Below, piece by piece: positions 1 through 8,289 of a stretch of DNA of 64,000 bases. The DNA lies in the NCBI RefSeq assembly GCF_007923355.1, contig NZ_VOGO01000007.1, forward strand, positions 186,001 through 250,000, read 5' to 3'. Every line of letters begins with the position of its first letter. Within the stretch, counting starts at the first letter, position 1. The notes under the pieces are model-generated. The model was not told the origin of the DNA. It saw only the letters and a program-made list of their open reading frames with translations, and searched no databases. Source of the stretch: Falsiphaeobacter marinintestinus (GTDB lineage: Bacteria > Pseudomonadota > Alphaproteobacteria > Rhodobacterales > Rhodobacteraceae). The translations under genes and the position numbers were made by a program.

Positions 1-255
1 GTTGTGGTGTATTTTTGAACAAGCACGCCTTTTTCTTTTTGGGTTTGCCTTTGTGCACCATGGTTCCGACCTGGCCGTCGCAGTCCTGTGAGACGTATTT
101 CAAGACCTGTTGGGGGTATAGCCATTGATAAGGTAGGCGCCTGAGACCTCGGTCTTGCCATTCTTGATGTAGTAGCTTGCGAGTTTTCGGTCGGCGGCGG
201 CGGCAACTTGTGTGAACGACAGCAGGATGGCACCTGCGAGCAGAATGGGTTTCAT
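1..255 (-). pseudogene. small secreted protein, frameshifted and truncated by the window edge
   Basis: The ATG at 255 opens a reading frame with a clear Sec signal peptide (MKPILLAGAILLSFTQVAAA, then AD), followed by a hydrophilic stretch. The frame stops after 51 codons, at position 100. If one base is added in the run of five Cs (complement of 110-114), the frame continues as a plausible protein with two cysteines and a Lys-rich segment, open to base 1. This suggests an indel in a homopolymer: a real disruption, a slippage site or a sequencing error. Family not recognised. The gene lies downstream of rsgA on the same strand. Confidence 0.5.
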
Positions 256-420
256 AACGGGGCCTTTCAAACCTTACAACTTTGACGTGAGTTGGAGAAT
301 CATAGATTTCCGTGGGTTGCAAGGCGATTTGGGCGACGCCCCTGCACCGCTCGCGAGGGGGGGCGGGGTTACACAGCGGACTTACGGTGCGGGGCGCCCC
401 GCCCATCTTGTCTCCGGGGG

Positions 421-1488
421 CTAGCGGTTCTTTTGGTCTTTCATAATGCCGCGCACCAGCTTGCCAAACGCCTTGTCGGACGCGCGGCGTTCGACCAGTG
501 ATTTGGCGTTATAGGCGTCTTCGGCCAGCAGCTTTTTCCAGCGGTTCAGCCGGGCGGGATCGACGGTTCCGGCTTTGATGGCTTTGGTGACAGCGCAGCC
601 GGGTTCGGTGTCGTGCTGGCAGTCGCGGAACCGGCATTGGGTTGCAAGGTCGGTCAGGTCGGCGAACACTTCGTCGATGCCGGCGCGCACGTCGGCCATC
701 TGCAATTCACGCATGCCCGGCGTGTCGATCAGCCAGCCGCCATCGCGGAGCGGCAGCATCTGGCGGTGCGACGTGGTGTGGCGGCCCTTGGCGTCGTCTT
801 CGCGGATTGCGCCGGTCTCCATCTGGCCGTCACCGGTCAACGTATTGGCGATGGTGGATTTTCCGACACCAGAGGAGCCGACAAGCGCCACGGTTTCCCC
901 TTTGGCGCACCAGGGGCGCAGACAGTCGAGCGCATCGGAGCGGGTGGCGTCGAGCGTTTCGACCAGCAGGCCGGGCTGGATCGCGGCGGCCTGTTGGCGG
1001 AAGCTGTCAGGGTCGTCGGTGAGGTCGGATTTGGTCAGGACGATCACCGGGGTTACGCCGGCTTCGTGTGCCAGGGCGAGGTAGCGTTCAAGCCGGGCAA
1101 CGTTGAAATCCTGATTGCAGGAACTGACGATGAACAGGGTGTCGACATTGGTGGCGATCAGTTGGGTCCGGCGGTCGGTGCCGGGGGCGCGGCGTTTGAA
1201 CAGGCTGGTGCGCTCCAGCAGGGCTGTGGGCTGGCCGGTGTCCGGGTCCAGCACCAGCCAGTCGCCGACAGTTGCGTCCTCAAACGGCGGGCAGGTGGTG
1301 GGGCCGTCGGCCGTGGTCAGGACAAGGTGATGGCGGTGTACGGCCGTGACACGGGCGGGGCGGGCGTTGGCGGGCATATTGACCATTTGGGCGGCGAAGA
1401 ACGGCTTCCATCCCAGTGCAGACAGGTCAGGGCCGGCGTCAGTTTGGGGCGGGCTATTGAGAAAATCAGGAATAGTCCTGCGGGTCAT
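421..1488 (-). CDS. rsgA: ribosome small subunit-dependent GTPase A
   Basis: RsgA is a late 30S ribosome assembly GTPase. The circular permutation of the G motifs is visible: TKSD (G4, about residues 152-155) precedes GSSGVGKS (G1, about 204) and DTPG (G3, about 255). The C-terminal zinc motif is Cys285, Cys290, His292, Cys298. An OB-fold-like region precedes the G domain. I chose the ATG at 1488 (355 residues, beginning MTRRTIPDF). The frame is open to an ATG at 1569, but that extension looks non-conserved and no strong ribosome binding site decides the start. Function is confident, start less so. Confidence 0.9.
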   Translation of the reverse strand: MTRRTIPDFLNSPPQTDAGPDLSALGWKPFFAAQMVNMPANARPARVTAVHRHHLVLTTADGPTTCPPFEDATVGDWLVLDPDTGQPTALLERTSLFKRRAPGTDRRTQLIATNVDTLFIVSSCNQDFNVARLERYLALAHEAGVTPVIVLTKSDLTDDPDSFRQQAAAIQPGLLVETLDATRSDALDCLRPWCAKGETVALVGSSGVGKSTIANTLTGDGQMETGAIREDDAKGRHTTSHRQMLPLRDGGWLIDTPGMRELQMADVRAGIDEVFADLTDLATQCRFRDCQHDTEPGCAVTKAIKAGTVDPARLNRWKKLLAEDAYNAKSLVERRASDKAFGKLVRGIMKDQKNR

Positions 1489-1897
1489 ATCGGGGAACTT
1501 TCGGAAAGTGCCTGCTTCAATGCAGACAGGTGTAGTCAACTTTACGGCCAAACGCGACCCTTCCGCCAAAAGGCGGCTGTATCGGGTCGGGGTGTCTGGT
1601 GTGGGCCGCGACCGGGGCGGCCCGCAGGACTCAGGTCATAAAAGCTCCGAAATATCTGATCCTTGTGTACGGCGGCTGATGCGCCCGATCAATGCCCACA
1701 CAGCGGAAAGTTGGATCCGTTGCCGCTATGCATTGAATTGATGCCTTGCCCCCGCTAGGGAGCAGGTTAACACTGTTATGACACTTCGGTTGAAAAAGGC
1801 GGCGCCGCGCCCCATCTCTTCTAACCGAGAACGGAGTCGGCCGATGGTTGCCTGAAAACAGGGACCAGTGCCGATTTGCCAAGAATAAGGAAAGAGC
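1489..1897. other. divergent intergenic region between rsgA and lon
   Basis: About 409 bases without a convincing gene. It must contain the promoters for rsgA (leftward) and lon (rightward). I looked for a heat-shock type promoter ahead of lon and saw no hexamer pair good enough to report. The only clear signal is the AAGGAAAG ribosome binding site just before lon. Confidence 0.5.
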
Positions 1898-4309
1898 ATG
1901 CAAGAACCACTCAATTCCTCATACCCGGTGCTGCCGCTGCGCGATATCGTCGTGTTCCCGCACATGATCGTTCCATTGTTCGTGGGGCGCGAAAAGTCGG
2001 TGCGCGCGCTGGAAGAGGTCATGGCGGATGACAAGCAGATCCTGCTGTCGAGCCAGATTGATCCGGCGGATGACGACCCGAATGTTGACGGGATCTATCG
2101 CGCCGGCGTGCTGGCCAATGTCCTGCAGTTGCTGAAGCTGCCCGACGGAACCGTGAAGGTTCTGGTCGAAGGGCAGGCGCGGGTGAGCATCACCGAATTC
2201 CTTGAGAACGAGGATTTCTTTGAAGCGCGCGCTGAGTATCTGATGGAAATGCCGGGCGACGTGACCGCGACCGAGGCGCTGCTGCGCACGGTGGCCAGCG
2301 AATTCGAACGCTATGCCAAGGTCAGCAAGAATATCCCCGAAGAAGCCATGACGGCGGTGGGTGAAACCACCGATCCAGCGCAGCTGGCCGATCTGGTGTC
2401 GGGCCATCTGGGCATCGAAGTGGAACAGAAGCAGGAGCTTCTGGAAACCCTGTCGGTGAGCGAACGTCTTGAGAAGGTCTATGGCCTGATGCAGGCCGAA
2501 ATGTCGGTCTTGCAGGTCGAGAAGAAGATCAAGACCCGCGTCAAGACACAGATGGAGAAAACCCAGCGCGAATATTATCTGAATGAGCAGATGAAGGCCA
2601 TTCAGAAGGAGCTGGGCGATGGCGAGGACGGCAGCAACGAGGTTGCCGAACTGGAAGCCAAGATTGCCGAGACCAAGCTGAGCAAAGAGGCCCGTGAAAA
2701 GGCTGATGCGGAACTCAAAAAGCTCAAGAACATGAGCCCGATGAGCGCCGAGGCAACTGTCGTGCGCAACTATCTGGACTGGATGCTGTCGATCCCGTGG
2801 GGCACCAAATCCCGCGTGAAGAAGGACCTGGGCCGGGCTCAGAAGATCCTCGACGACGATCATTATGGTCTGGAAAAGGTCAAAGAGCGGATTGTCGAAT
2901 ATCTGGCGGTTCAGCAGCGGTCGAAAAAGCTGAAGGGCCCGATCATGTGCCTTGTCGGCCCTCCGGGCGTTGGCAAGACCAGTCTGGGCAAGTCGGTCGC
3001 ACGGGCGACGGGGCGCGAATTCATCCGGATTTCTCTGGGTGGGGTGCGTGATGAATCCGAGATCCGTGGTCACCGTCGGACCTATATCGGGTCGATGCCC
3101 GGTAAGATCATTCAGGCGCTGAAGAAGGCGAAAACCACGAACCCGCTGATCTTGTTGGATGAAATCGACAAGATGGGGCAGGATTTCCGGGGCGACCCTG
3201 CGTCGGCAATGCTGGAGGTTCTGGATCCGGAACAGAACAGCACGTTCATGGACCACTATCTTGAGGTCGAATATGACCTGTCCAACGTGATGTTCCTGAC
3301 CACGTCGAACAGCTATAACATGCCGGGTCCGCTGATGGACCGGATGGAGATCATCCCGCTGGCTGGTTATACCGATGACGAAAAGCGTGAGATCGCCAAG
3401 CAGCACCTGATTTCAAAGCAGGTGAAGAACCACGGCCTGAAGGCCAAAGAGTTCGAACTGACGGACGAGGCGCTGACCGATATCATCCGGTATTACACCC
3501 GCGAAGCCGGGGTGCGGAACCTTGAACGCGAGATCGCCAAGGTGGCGCGGAAATCGCTGACCCAGATCATCAAGAAGCAGGCCGACAGTGTGACTGTCAC
3601 GCCTGACAATCTGGATGACTTCCTGGGCGTGAAGAAGTTCCGCTATGGTCTGGCCGAGAAAGAGGATCAGATCGGTGTGGTCACCGGGCTGGCCTATACG
3701 TCGGTCGGAGGTGAACTGCTGTCGATCGAAGCGTTGCGCCTGCCGGGCAAGGGCCGGATGAAGACCACCGGCAAGCTGGGCGATGTGATGAAGGAATCCA
3801 TCGAGGCGGCGTCAAGTTATGTGCGGTCGGTCTCGCCCCAGTTGGGCATCAAGCCGCCGCGCTTTGACAAGTGGGACATCCACGTGCACGTGCCTGAAGG
3901 CGCGACGCCGAAAGATGGGCCGTCTGCCGGTCTGGCGATGGTGACATCGATTGTGTCGGTGCTGACCCAGATCCCGGTGCGCAAGGACATCGCCATGACA
4001 GGCGAGGTCACATTGCGGGGCAACGCGCTGGCGATTGGCGGGTTGAAGGAGAAACTTTTGGCGGCCCTGCGCGGCGGTATCAAGACGGTGCTGATCCCGC
4101 AGGAAAACGAAAAGGATCTTCCCGAGATCCCCGACAATGTCAAAGAGGGGCTTGAGATCATCCCCGTCAGCCATGTGTCCGAGGTGCTGGAACTGGCGCT
4201 GGTGCGTCAGCCCGAGCCGATCGAGTGGGATGAGGCGGCTGAAGAAGAAGCCGCTGCGGCCCGCGCCGCGATCCGGCCCGAAGACGGAGCATCCGCCACG
4301 GCGCACTGA
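1898..4309 (+). CDS. lon: ATP-dependent protease La
   Basis: Lon is a soluble homo-oligomeric AAA+ serine protease that degrades misfolded and regulatory proteins. At 803 residues it has the usual length. It shows the N-terminal substrate-recognition domain (PVLPLRDIVVFPHM), a central coiled-coil, Walker A GPPGVGKT from residue 354, Walker B LILLDEIDKM, and the protease domain with catalytic Ser676 (KDGPSAG) and a Lys near 719 (GGLKEKLL). An AAGGAAAG site lies just upstream of the ATG. It ends in an Ala/Glu-rich tail and is followed by a strong terminator, so it is probably monocistronic. Confidence 0.98.
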   Translation: MQEPLNSSYPVLPLRDIVVFPHMIVPLFVGREKSVRALEEVMADDKQILLSSQIDPADDDPNVDGIYRAGVLANVLQLLKLPDGTVKVLVEGQARVSITEFLENEDFFEARAEYLMEMPGDVTATEALLRTVASEFERYAKVSKNIPEEAMTAVGETTDPAQLADLVSGHLGIEVEQKQELLETLSVSERLEKVYGLMQAEMSVLQVEKKIKTRVKTQMEKTQREYYLNEQMKAIQKELGDGEDGSNEVAELEAKIAETKLSKEAREKADAELKKLKNMSPMSAEATVVRNYLDWMLSIPWGTKSRVKKDLGRAQKILDDDHYGLEKVKERIVEYLAVQQRSKKLKGPIMCLVGPPGVGKTSLGKSVARATGREFIRISLGGVRDESEIRGHRRTYIGSMPGKIIQALKKAKTTNPLILLDEIDKMGQDFRGDPASAMLEVLDPEQNSTFMDHYLEVEYDLSNVMFLTTSNSYNMPGPLMDRMEIIPLAGYTDDEKREIAKQHLISKQVKNHGLKAKEFELTDEALTDIIRYYTREAGVRNLEREIAKVARKSLTQIIKKQADSVTVTPDNLDDFLGVKKFRYGLAEKEDQIGVVTGLAYTSVGGELLSIEALRLPGKGRMKTTGKLGDVMKESIEAASSYVRSVSPQLGIKPPRFDKWDIHVHVPEGATPKDGPSAGLAMVTSIVSVLTQIPVRKDIAMTGEVTLRGNALAIGGLKEKLLAALRGGIKTVLIPQENEKDLPEIPDNVKEGLEIIPVSHVSEVLELALVRQPEPIEWDEAAEEEAAAARAAIRPEDGASATAH

Positions 4310-4332
4310 ATTGCGTGACATCTGAATGAGAG

Positions 4333-4359
4333 GGGCAGGCTGAAGGGCCTGCCCTTTTT
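4333..4359 (+). terminator. rho-independent terminator of lon
   Basis: Perfect 8-bp stem GGGCAGGC / GCCTGCCC with a 6-base loop, followed directly by TTTTT, 23 bases after the lon stop codon. Confidence 0.9.
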
Positions 4360-4503
4360 CGTTGGAACGGTCGGTTTGGAGTCGCAAGTACGGGGAAAAA
4401 TGCGACTTTTTACCGAAAATTGACGAATTCGGTGAACAATTCTGGAAACATTGAGCGTATTCGGCTAGGATTTTGTCCAAAGCGGAAAAAAAGCGAGGCA
4501 GTT

Positions 4504-4923
4504 ATGGTGAGCACACCCCGAAAAACCCCGACGACCACCCGAAAACGCAGCACGACCACAAGCCGTGCCAAGGCGAGCGCCCCGGTCGAGGCGCCTGAGC
4601 CCACCGTGGTCGCGGTCAGCGACCCGGTTGTGGCCGAAGCCGACCTGAAGAAAAAAGAACTGATCGACCTTGTCGTCGAACGCTCGGGCGTCAAGAAGAA
4701 ATGGGCCAAGCCCACGGTCGAGGCGATGCTGGCGGTTCTGGGCGAGACGATCAACAGTGGGCGCGAACTGAACCTGCAGCCGCTTGGCAAGCTGCGGATC
4801 AACCGGACCGAAGAAAAGGCGAACGGACGCGTCATCATCTGCAAACTGCGCCAGTCGCTGAGCGGCTCCGACGACGATATGCCGGATAATGACGACGACA
4901 TGAACGTTCAGGCCGCGGAATAA
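4504..4923 (+). CDS. HU-family DNA-binding protein with basic N-terminal extension
   Basis: A nucleoid-associated HU/IHF-like protein. The HU core runs from about residue 48 (KKKELIDLVVERSG) to about 120, with the beta-arm region NLQPLGKLRINRTEE. Two features differ from the roughly 90-residue canonical HU: about 45 N-terminal residues rich in Thr, Arg, Lys, Ala and Pro, and an acidic C-terminal tail (DDDMPDNDDDM). I start at the ATG at 4504, which has a GAGG site about ten bases upstream; the frame is open to 4420. It sits between lon and tRNA-Val. The basic head and acidic tail probably modulate DNA binding, which is inference. Confidence 0.88.
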   Translation: MVSTPRKTPTTTRKRSTTTSRAKASAPVEAPEPTVVAVSDPVVAEADLKKKELIDLVVERSGVKKKWAKPTVEAMLAVLGETINSGRELNLQPLGKLRINRTEEKANGRVIICKLRQSLSGSDDDMPDNDDDMNVQAAE

Positions 4924-4943
4924 ACCGCTCACGGATCGGAAGC

Positions 4944-4970
4944 GGGGCAGGGCACGGATCTGCCCCCTTT
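4944..4970 (+). terminator. probable terminator of the HU-family gene
   Basis: Stem GGGGCAG / CTGCCCC with a 9-base loop, followed by CTTTCC. The T tract is short, so efficiency is uncertain. Confidence 0.55.
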
Positions 4971-4999
4971 CCCACATCAAGAATTCGCAGTGCAGGGGC

Positions 5000-5027
5000 T
5001 TGCACGGACCCGCAAGCTTGGATAAAT
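5000..5027 (+). promoter_or_regulatory. probable tRNA-Val promoter
   Basis: TTGCAC (-35) and ATAAAT (-10) separated by 16 bases, placing transcription start a few bases before the mature tRNA at 5039. Identified by eye from hexamers and spacing. Confidence 0.45.
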
Positions 5028-5038
5028 GCACGCGGCAT

Positions 5039-5113
5039 GGGTGATTAGCTCAGTGGTAGAGCGCTTCGTTCACATCGAAGATGTCAGGGGTTCAAATCCC
5101 TTATCACCCACCA
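5039..5113 (+). tRNA. tRNA-Val (anticodon CAC)
   Basis: Complete cloverleaf with encoded CCA. The acceptor GGGTGAT pairs with ATCACCC, followed by discriminator A and CCA. The anticodon stem CTTCG/CGAAG encloses the loop TTCACAT with anticodon CAC, and the T arm contains GGTTCAAATCC. It reads GTG codons. Confidence 0.97.
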
Positions 5114-5257
5114 TCTGCCTCCCCTTTTTCTGATCATTTGGACGCGCGGCGACGACCTGTTTGCGGACGGGCGCGAAACTGCTTGGACCGAACCGGGATC
5201 TGTTACTAAGCTGCAGCCGTGACCGCCGTGGTCCGCCTTGCCGTTTAGGAGAACCGC

Positions 5258-6706
5258 ATGAAAGTTCTGATCGCTGGACTTGCCACTGAAACGAATTCGT
5301 TTTCGCCGATCCCGACGGGGCGGCTTGCCTTTGAAGAGGCGTGTGTAAGCCGGACGGCGACGCAGGAGCCCCCCAATCTGTTTTCTGCGCCGCTGCATGA
5401 ATGGCGGCGTATGGCCGAGGCGCGCGGGTGGGACGTTTCGGAAAGCCTGTCAGCGTTTGCGCAGCCTGCGGGGCCGACCAATCGCAAAGATTATGAAACT
5501 TATCGCGATGAGATTCTGGACGATGTGCGCAAGGTGCGTCCGGATATCCTGCTGGTGTCGATGCATGGCGCGATGATTGCGGACGGGTATGACGATTGCG
5601 AAGGCGATCTGTTGGCCCGGGCGCGCGAAATCCTGGGGGATGAGGCCGTGATCGGGCTGGAGATCGATCCGCATAATCATCTGACGGATGAGATGATGGC
5701 GGCGGCGGACCTGATCGTTTGTTATAAAGAATACCCGCATACCGACAGCCCGGACCGCGCGCGCGAATTGTTTACGCTGGCGGCGGATACGGCCGAGGGC
5801 AAAATCACGCCGGTGATGCGCGATTATGATTGCCGGATGATCACGATGTATCACACGACGCGCGCGCCGATGCGCGGGTTCGTGGATGCGATGCAGGCGC
5901 GTGAGGGTAAGGACGGAGTGCTGTCATTGTCTTTGGCGCATGGGTTTCCCTGGGGCGATTGCGCCCGGGTTGGCACCCGGATGCTGGCGATCACTGATGG
6001 GGATGCAGATCTGGCCGAGGCTGTCGCGGCGGAGTTTGGCGCGCGTTTGTGGGATCTGCGTGAACAATTGCGCCCTGACTGGCCGTCTATTCCCGAGGCG
6101 CTGGACAAGGTCGAGGCCGCCGACGCGTTTCCGATTGTTCTGGCGGATTTTGCGGACAATGCCGGGGGCGGGGCGCCAGCGGATTCGACGTTTGTGCTGC
6201 GCGAGGTTCTGGACCGGGGCATGCGCGACGTTGCGATTGGCATCTTCTGGGATCCGGTTCTGGTTCAGATGTGCCGCGACACCGGGGCCGGGGGGCGCAT
6301 GCAGGTGCGGCTGGGTGGCAAGGTCGGGCCGATGTCGGGCGATCCAATTGATCTGACGGTGACAATCCGCGCCATTCGCGAGAACATACACATGATGATG
6401 GGCGAAACCGAGATGGGCATGGGCACCGGTGTCTGGCTGGAAACCGATGGCGTACATCTGGTGCTGAGCGACAAGCGCACGCAGGCGTTTCACCCGATGG
6501 GGTTCACCGATCTGGGGCTGGATCTGAGCGCGATGAAAGCGGTTGTCGTGAAATCCTCGCAGCATTTCTATGCCGGGTTCGCGCCGATTGCGTCAGAGGT
6601 GATCTACATAGCGGGGCCCGGCGCGATCACGCCGGACTATGCCAATATCCCGTTCACCAAGCGCGATGGCAACTATTGGCCCAAGGTTGAGGACCCGTTT
6701 GCCTGA
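5258..6706 (+). CDS. M81 family (MlrC-like) metallopeptidase
   Basis: Resembles the DUF1485/M81 family, named after MlrC, a zinc peptidase that degrades linear microcystin products; the real substrate of most members is unknown. The N-terminus MKVLIAGLATETNSFSP, the SMHGAM motif (about 101-106), EIDPHNH (about 136-141) and the YKEYPHTD segment are typical. Length 482 is normal, with an AGGAGA site before the ATG at 5258. It ends only 9 bases from the convergent amidase gene and lies near a peptide-type ABC importer, so a role in hydrolysing imported peptides or amides is plausible but inferred. Confidence 0.87.
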   Translation: MKVLIAGLATETNSFSPIPTGRLAFEEACVSRTATQEPPNLFSAPLHEWRRMAEARGWDVSESLSAFAQPAGPTNRKDYETYRDEILDDVRKVRPDILLVSMHGAMIADGYDDCEGDLLARAREILGDEAVIGLEIDPHNHLTDEMMAAADLIVCYKEYPHTDSPDRARELFTLAADTAEGKITPVMRDYDCRMITMYHTTRAPMRGFVDAMQAREGKDGVLSLSLAHGFPWGDCARVGTRMLAITDGDADLAEAVAAEFGARLWDLREQLRPDWPSIPEALDKVEAADAFPIVLADFADNAGGGAPADSTFVLREVLDRGMRDVAIGIFWDPVLVQMCRDTGAGGRMQVRLGGKVGPMSGDPIDLTVTIRAIRENIHMMMGETEMGMGTGVWLETDGVHLVLSDKRTQAFHPMGFTDLGLDLSAMKAVVVKSSQHFYAGFAPIASEVIYIAGPGAITPDYANIPFTKRDGNYWPKVEDPFA

Positions 6707-6715
6707 CGCGCAGGA

Positions 6716-8131
6716 TCAGCCGCGTTCAAACAGCTTGTTGGCCATGACCCCGGCGCGTGCTTCGATGGCTTCGCAGGCGTCCAGGATCATGTCTTCGCGG
6801 AACCGGCGCCCGACGACCTGCACGCCGATGGGAAGCCCATCGTTGTAGTTTGCCGGGACGTTGCCTGCGGGCAGACCTAGATAGTTCATGGCAAAGCTGT
6901 AGAACCCTTTCAGCATGATGTCTTCGGCGCCCTCGCGGCCCTCCATATCGCGGTTCCAGCCATAGATCGGTTGCAGCAGGAACGGGGTCAGAACCAGAGG
7001 ATATTCGGCCAAAAACAGTTGCCAGTCGCGGACGTATCCGCTGCGCCGGGCAAAGGCTTTGAGCAGGTCATCGCCTTCGTAAGGGGGCGCGATCTCCATG
7101 CAGGTGTCCATGTAGGTGCTGAATTCCGGGCTGCCTGCCTGACGCATGACACCCAGCAAAAGTGCCTTGGTTTCGCCCATCAGGGCCTTCAGGCCTTCCA
7201 GACCGATATCACGTGCGTTGGGCGGTTCGGCTTCGACGACATCATAGCCCGCATCAACCAACGCATCACGAGCAGTGGTCAGGGCCTGATCGACAGCGGG
7301 GTGCATGTCAAAGCCGTGGCTGTTGCGGGTGAAGGCGACCTTGATGGGGCCATCTGTGGCCGGGCCGTCAAACGGCATCGGCACCATCCACGGGTCGAGC
7401 GGATCATAGGCGATGGCGGTTTTCAGGCCAAGCCGGACATCGGCGACTTCGCGGGCGATGACGCCCTGCACGGACATCAGTTGGGCCAGCAATCCGCGTT
7501 CTTCCTGTTGCGACGGATTATAGGCGGGGGTGCGGCCCAGACCGGGTTTGACGGTTGCGGCCCCTGTCGCGGTGGCCGGGAAGCGGAGTGATCCGCCGAT
7601 GTCGTTGCCATGCGCCAGTGCCCCCATGCCGGACATGACAGCCGAGGACGCGCCGCCCGAAGATCCGCCGGACGAGGCCCAGTCGTTCCACGGGTTATAG
7701 GTGCGGCCATGCAGCGGGTTGGTGGTGGTGCCGCGAAACGAGAATTCGGGCGTGTTGGTGCGCCCGATCACGATGGCGCCGGCCTTGCGCATGTTGGTCA
7801 CGAACGGCGAATCTGCCGGGGCGATCAAGTTGTTGAAGGCGGGCACGCCGTTGGGCGAGGGGTGGCCTTGCTGATCGATGTTTTCCTTGATGGTGATCGG
7901 AATGCCGTGCAGCGGGCCGACCGGGCCGGATGCGGCAAAGGTATGATCAAGGCTGCGCGCGTCGTCCATGGCCTGCTGGCTGAGGTCGTTGACCACGGCG
8001 TTGATGGCCGGGTTTCGGTCGTTCATCCGGGCGATAGCAGAGGAAACGGCGTCGGTGGCCGATACTTGTCCAGTCTGCAGACGGGTGGATAATTCGGTCG
8101 CGCTGAGTTGCCAAAGGGGAGTGTCGGGCAT
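6716..8131 (-). CDS. amidase (amidase-signature family)
   Basis: Hydrolyses a carboxylic amide; the substrate cannot be read from sequence. The Ser-cisSer-Lys machinery is present: Lys82 in PITIKENID, the Gly/Ser-rich signature GGSSGGASS around 155-163 with the cis-Ser, and the probable nucleophile Ser181 in DIGGSLRFPA. 471 residues, normal length. A strong AAGGAGG site precedes the ATG at 8131. It is divergent from the ABC binding-protein gene across 158 bases and convergent with the M81 peptidase, suggesting a shared catabolic theme. Some relatives are annotated as glutamyl-tRNA amidotransferase A, but no gatB/gatC is present, so a free-standing amidase is favoured. Confidence 0.88.
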   Translation of the reverse strand: MPDTPLWQLSATELSTRLQTGQVSATDAVSSAIARMNDRNPAINAVVNDLSQQAMDDARSLDHTFAASGPVGPLHGIPITIKENIDQQGHPSPNGVPAFNNLIAPADSPFVTNMRKAGAIVIGRTNTPEFSFRGTTTNPLHGRTYNPWNDWASSGGSSGGASSAVMSGMGALAHGNDIGGSLRFPATATGAATVKPGLGRTPAYNPSQQEERGLLAQLMSVQGVIAREVADVRLGLKTAIAYDPLDPWMVPMPFDGPATDGPIKVAFTRNSHGFDMHPAVDQALTTARDALVDAGYDVVEAEPPNARDIGLEGLKALMGETKALLLGVMRQAGSPEFSTYMDTCMEIAPPYEGDDLLKAFARRSGYVRDWQLFLAEYPLVLTPFLLQPIYGWNRDMEGREGAEDIMLKGFYSFAMNYLGLPAGNVPANYNDGLPIGVQVVGRRFREDMILDACEAIEARAGVMANKLFERG

Positions 8132-8209
8132 CGGTGCCTCCTTGTTCAGCCGTTGGATAAATAAACGACCTGAGAATGTAATTATAAGGAATCAGTATGT
8201 AGATCAGGT

Positions 8210-8238
8210 TTGACTCGTAAGAATATTGCTCCAATACT
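8210..8238 (+). promoter_or_regulatory. sigma70-type promoter of the ABC importer operon
   Basis: TTGACT (-35) and AATACT (-10) separated by exactly 17 bases, about 50 bases ahead of the binding-protein start, in an AT-rich divergent region. Confidence 0.5.
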
Positions 8239-8289
8239 GATCCAATAAAAAAGCAAAAATAGTAGTCGCTGTCTCATAGGGAGAGAAAT

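Noticed and set aside
389-402. Perfect palindrome GCGGGGCGCCCCGC after rsgA
   Set aside because: No loop and no T tract, and the surrounding DNA is extremely GC-rich, so a chance palindrome is likely.
613-1641. Long plus-strand open frame across rsgA
   Set aside because: Antisense shadow of rsgA; GTPase motifs read clearly on the minus strand.
1919-3406. Long minus-strand open frame across lon
   Set aside because: It is an antisense shadow of lon with Arg/His/Gln-rich composition typical of such frames in GC-rich DNA; no ribosome binding site or domain.
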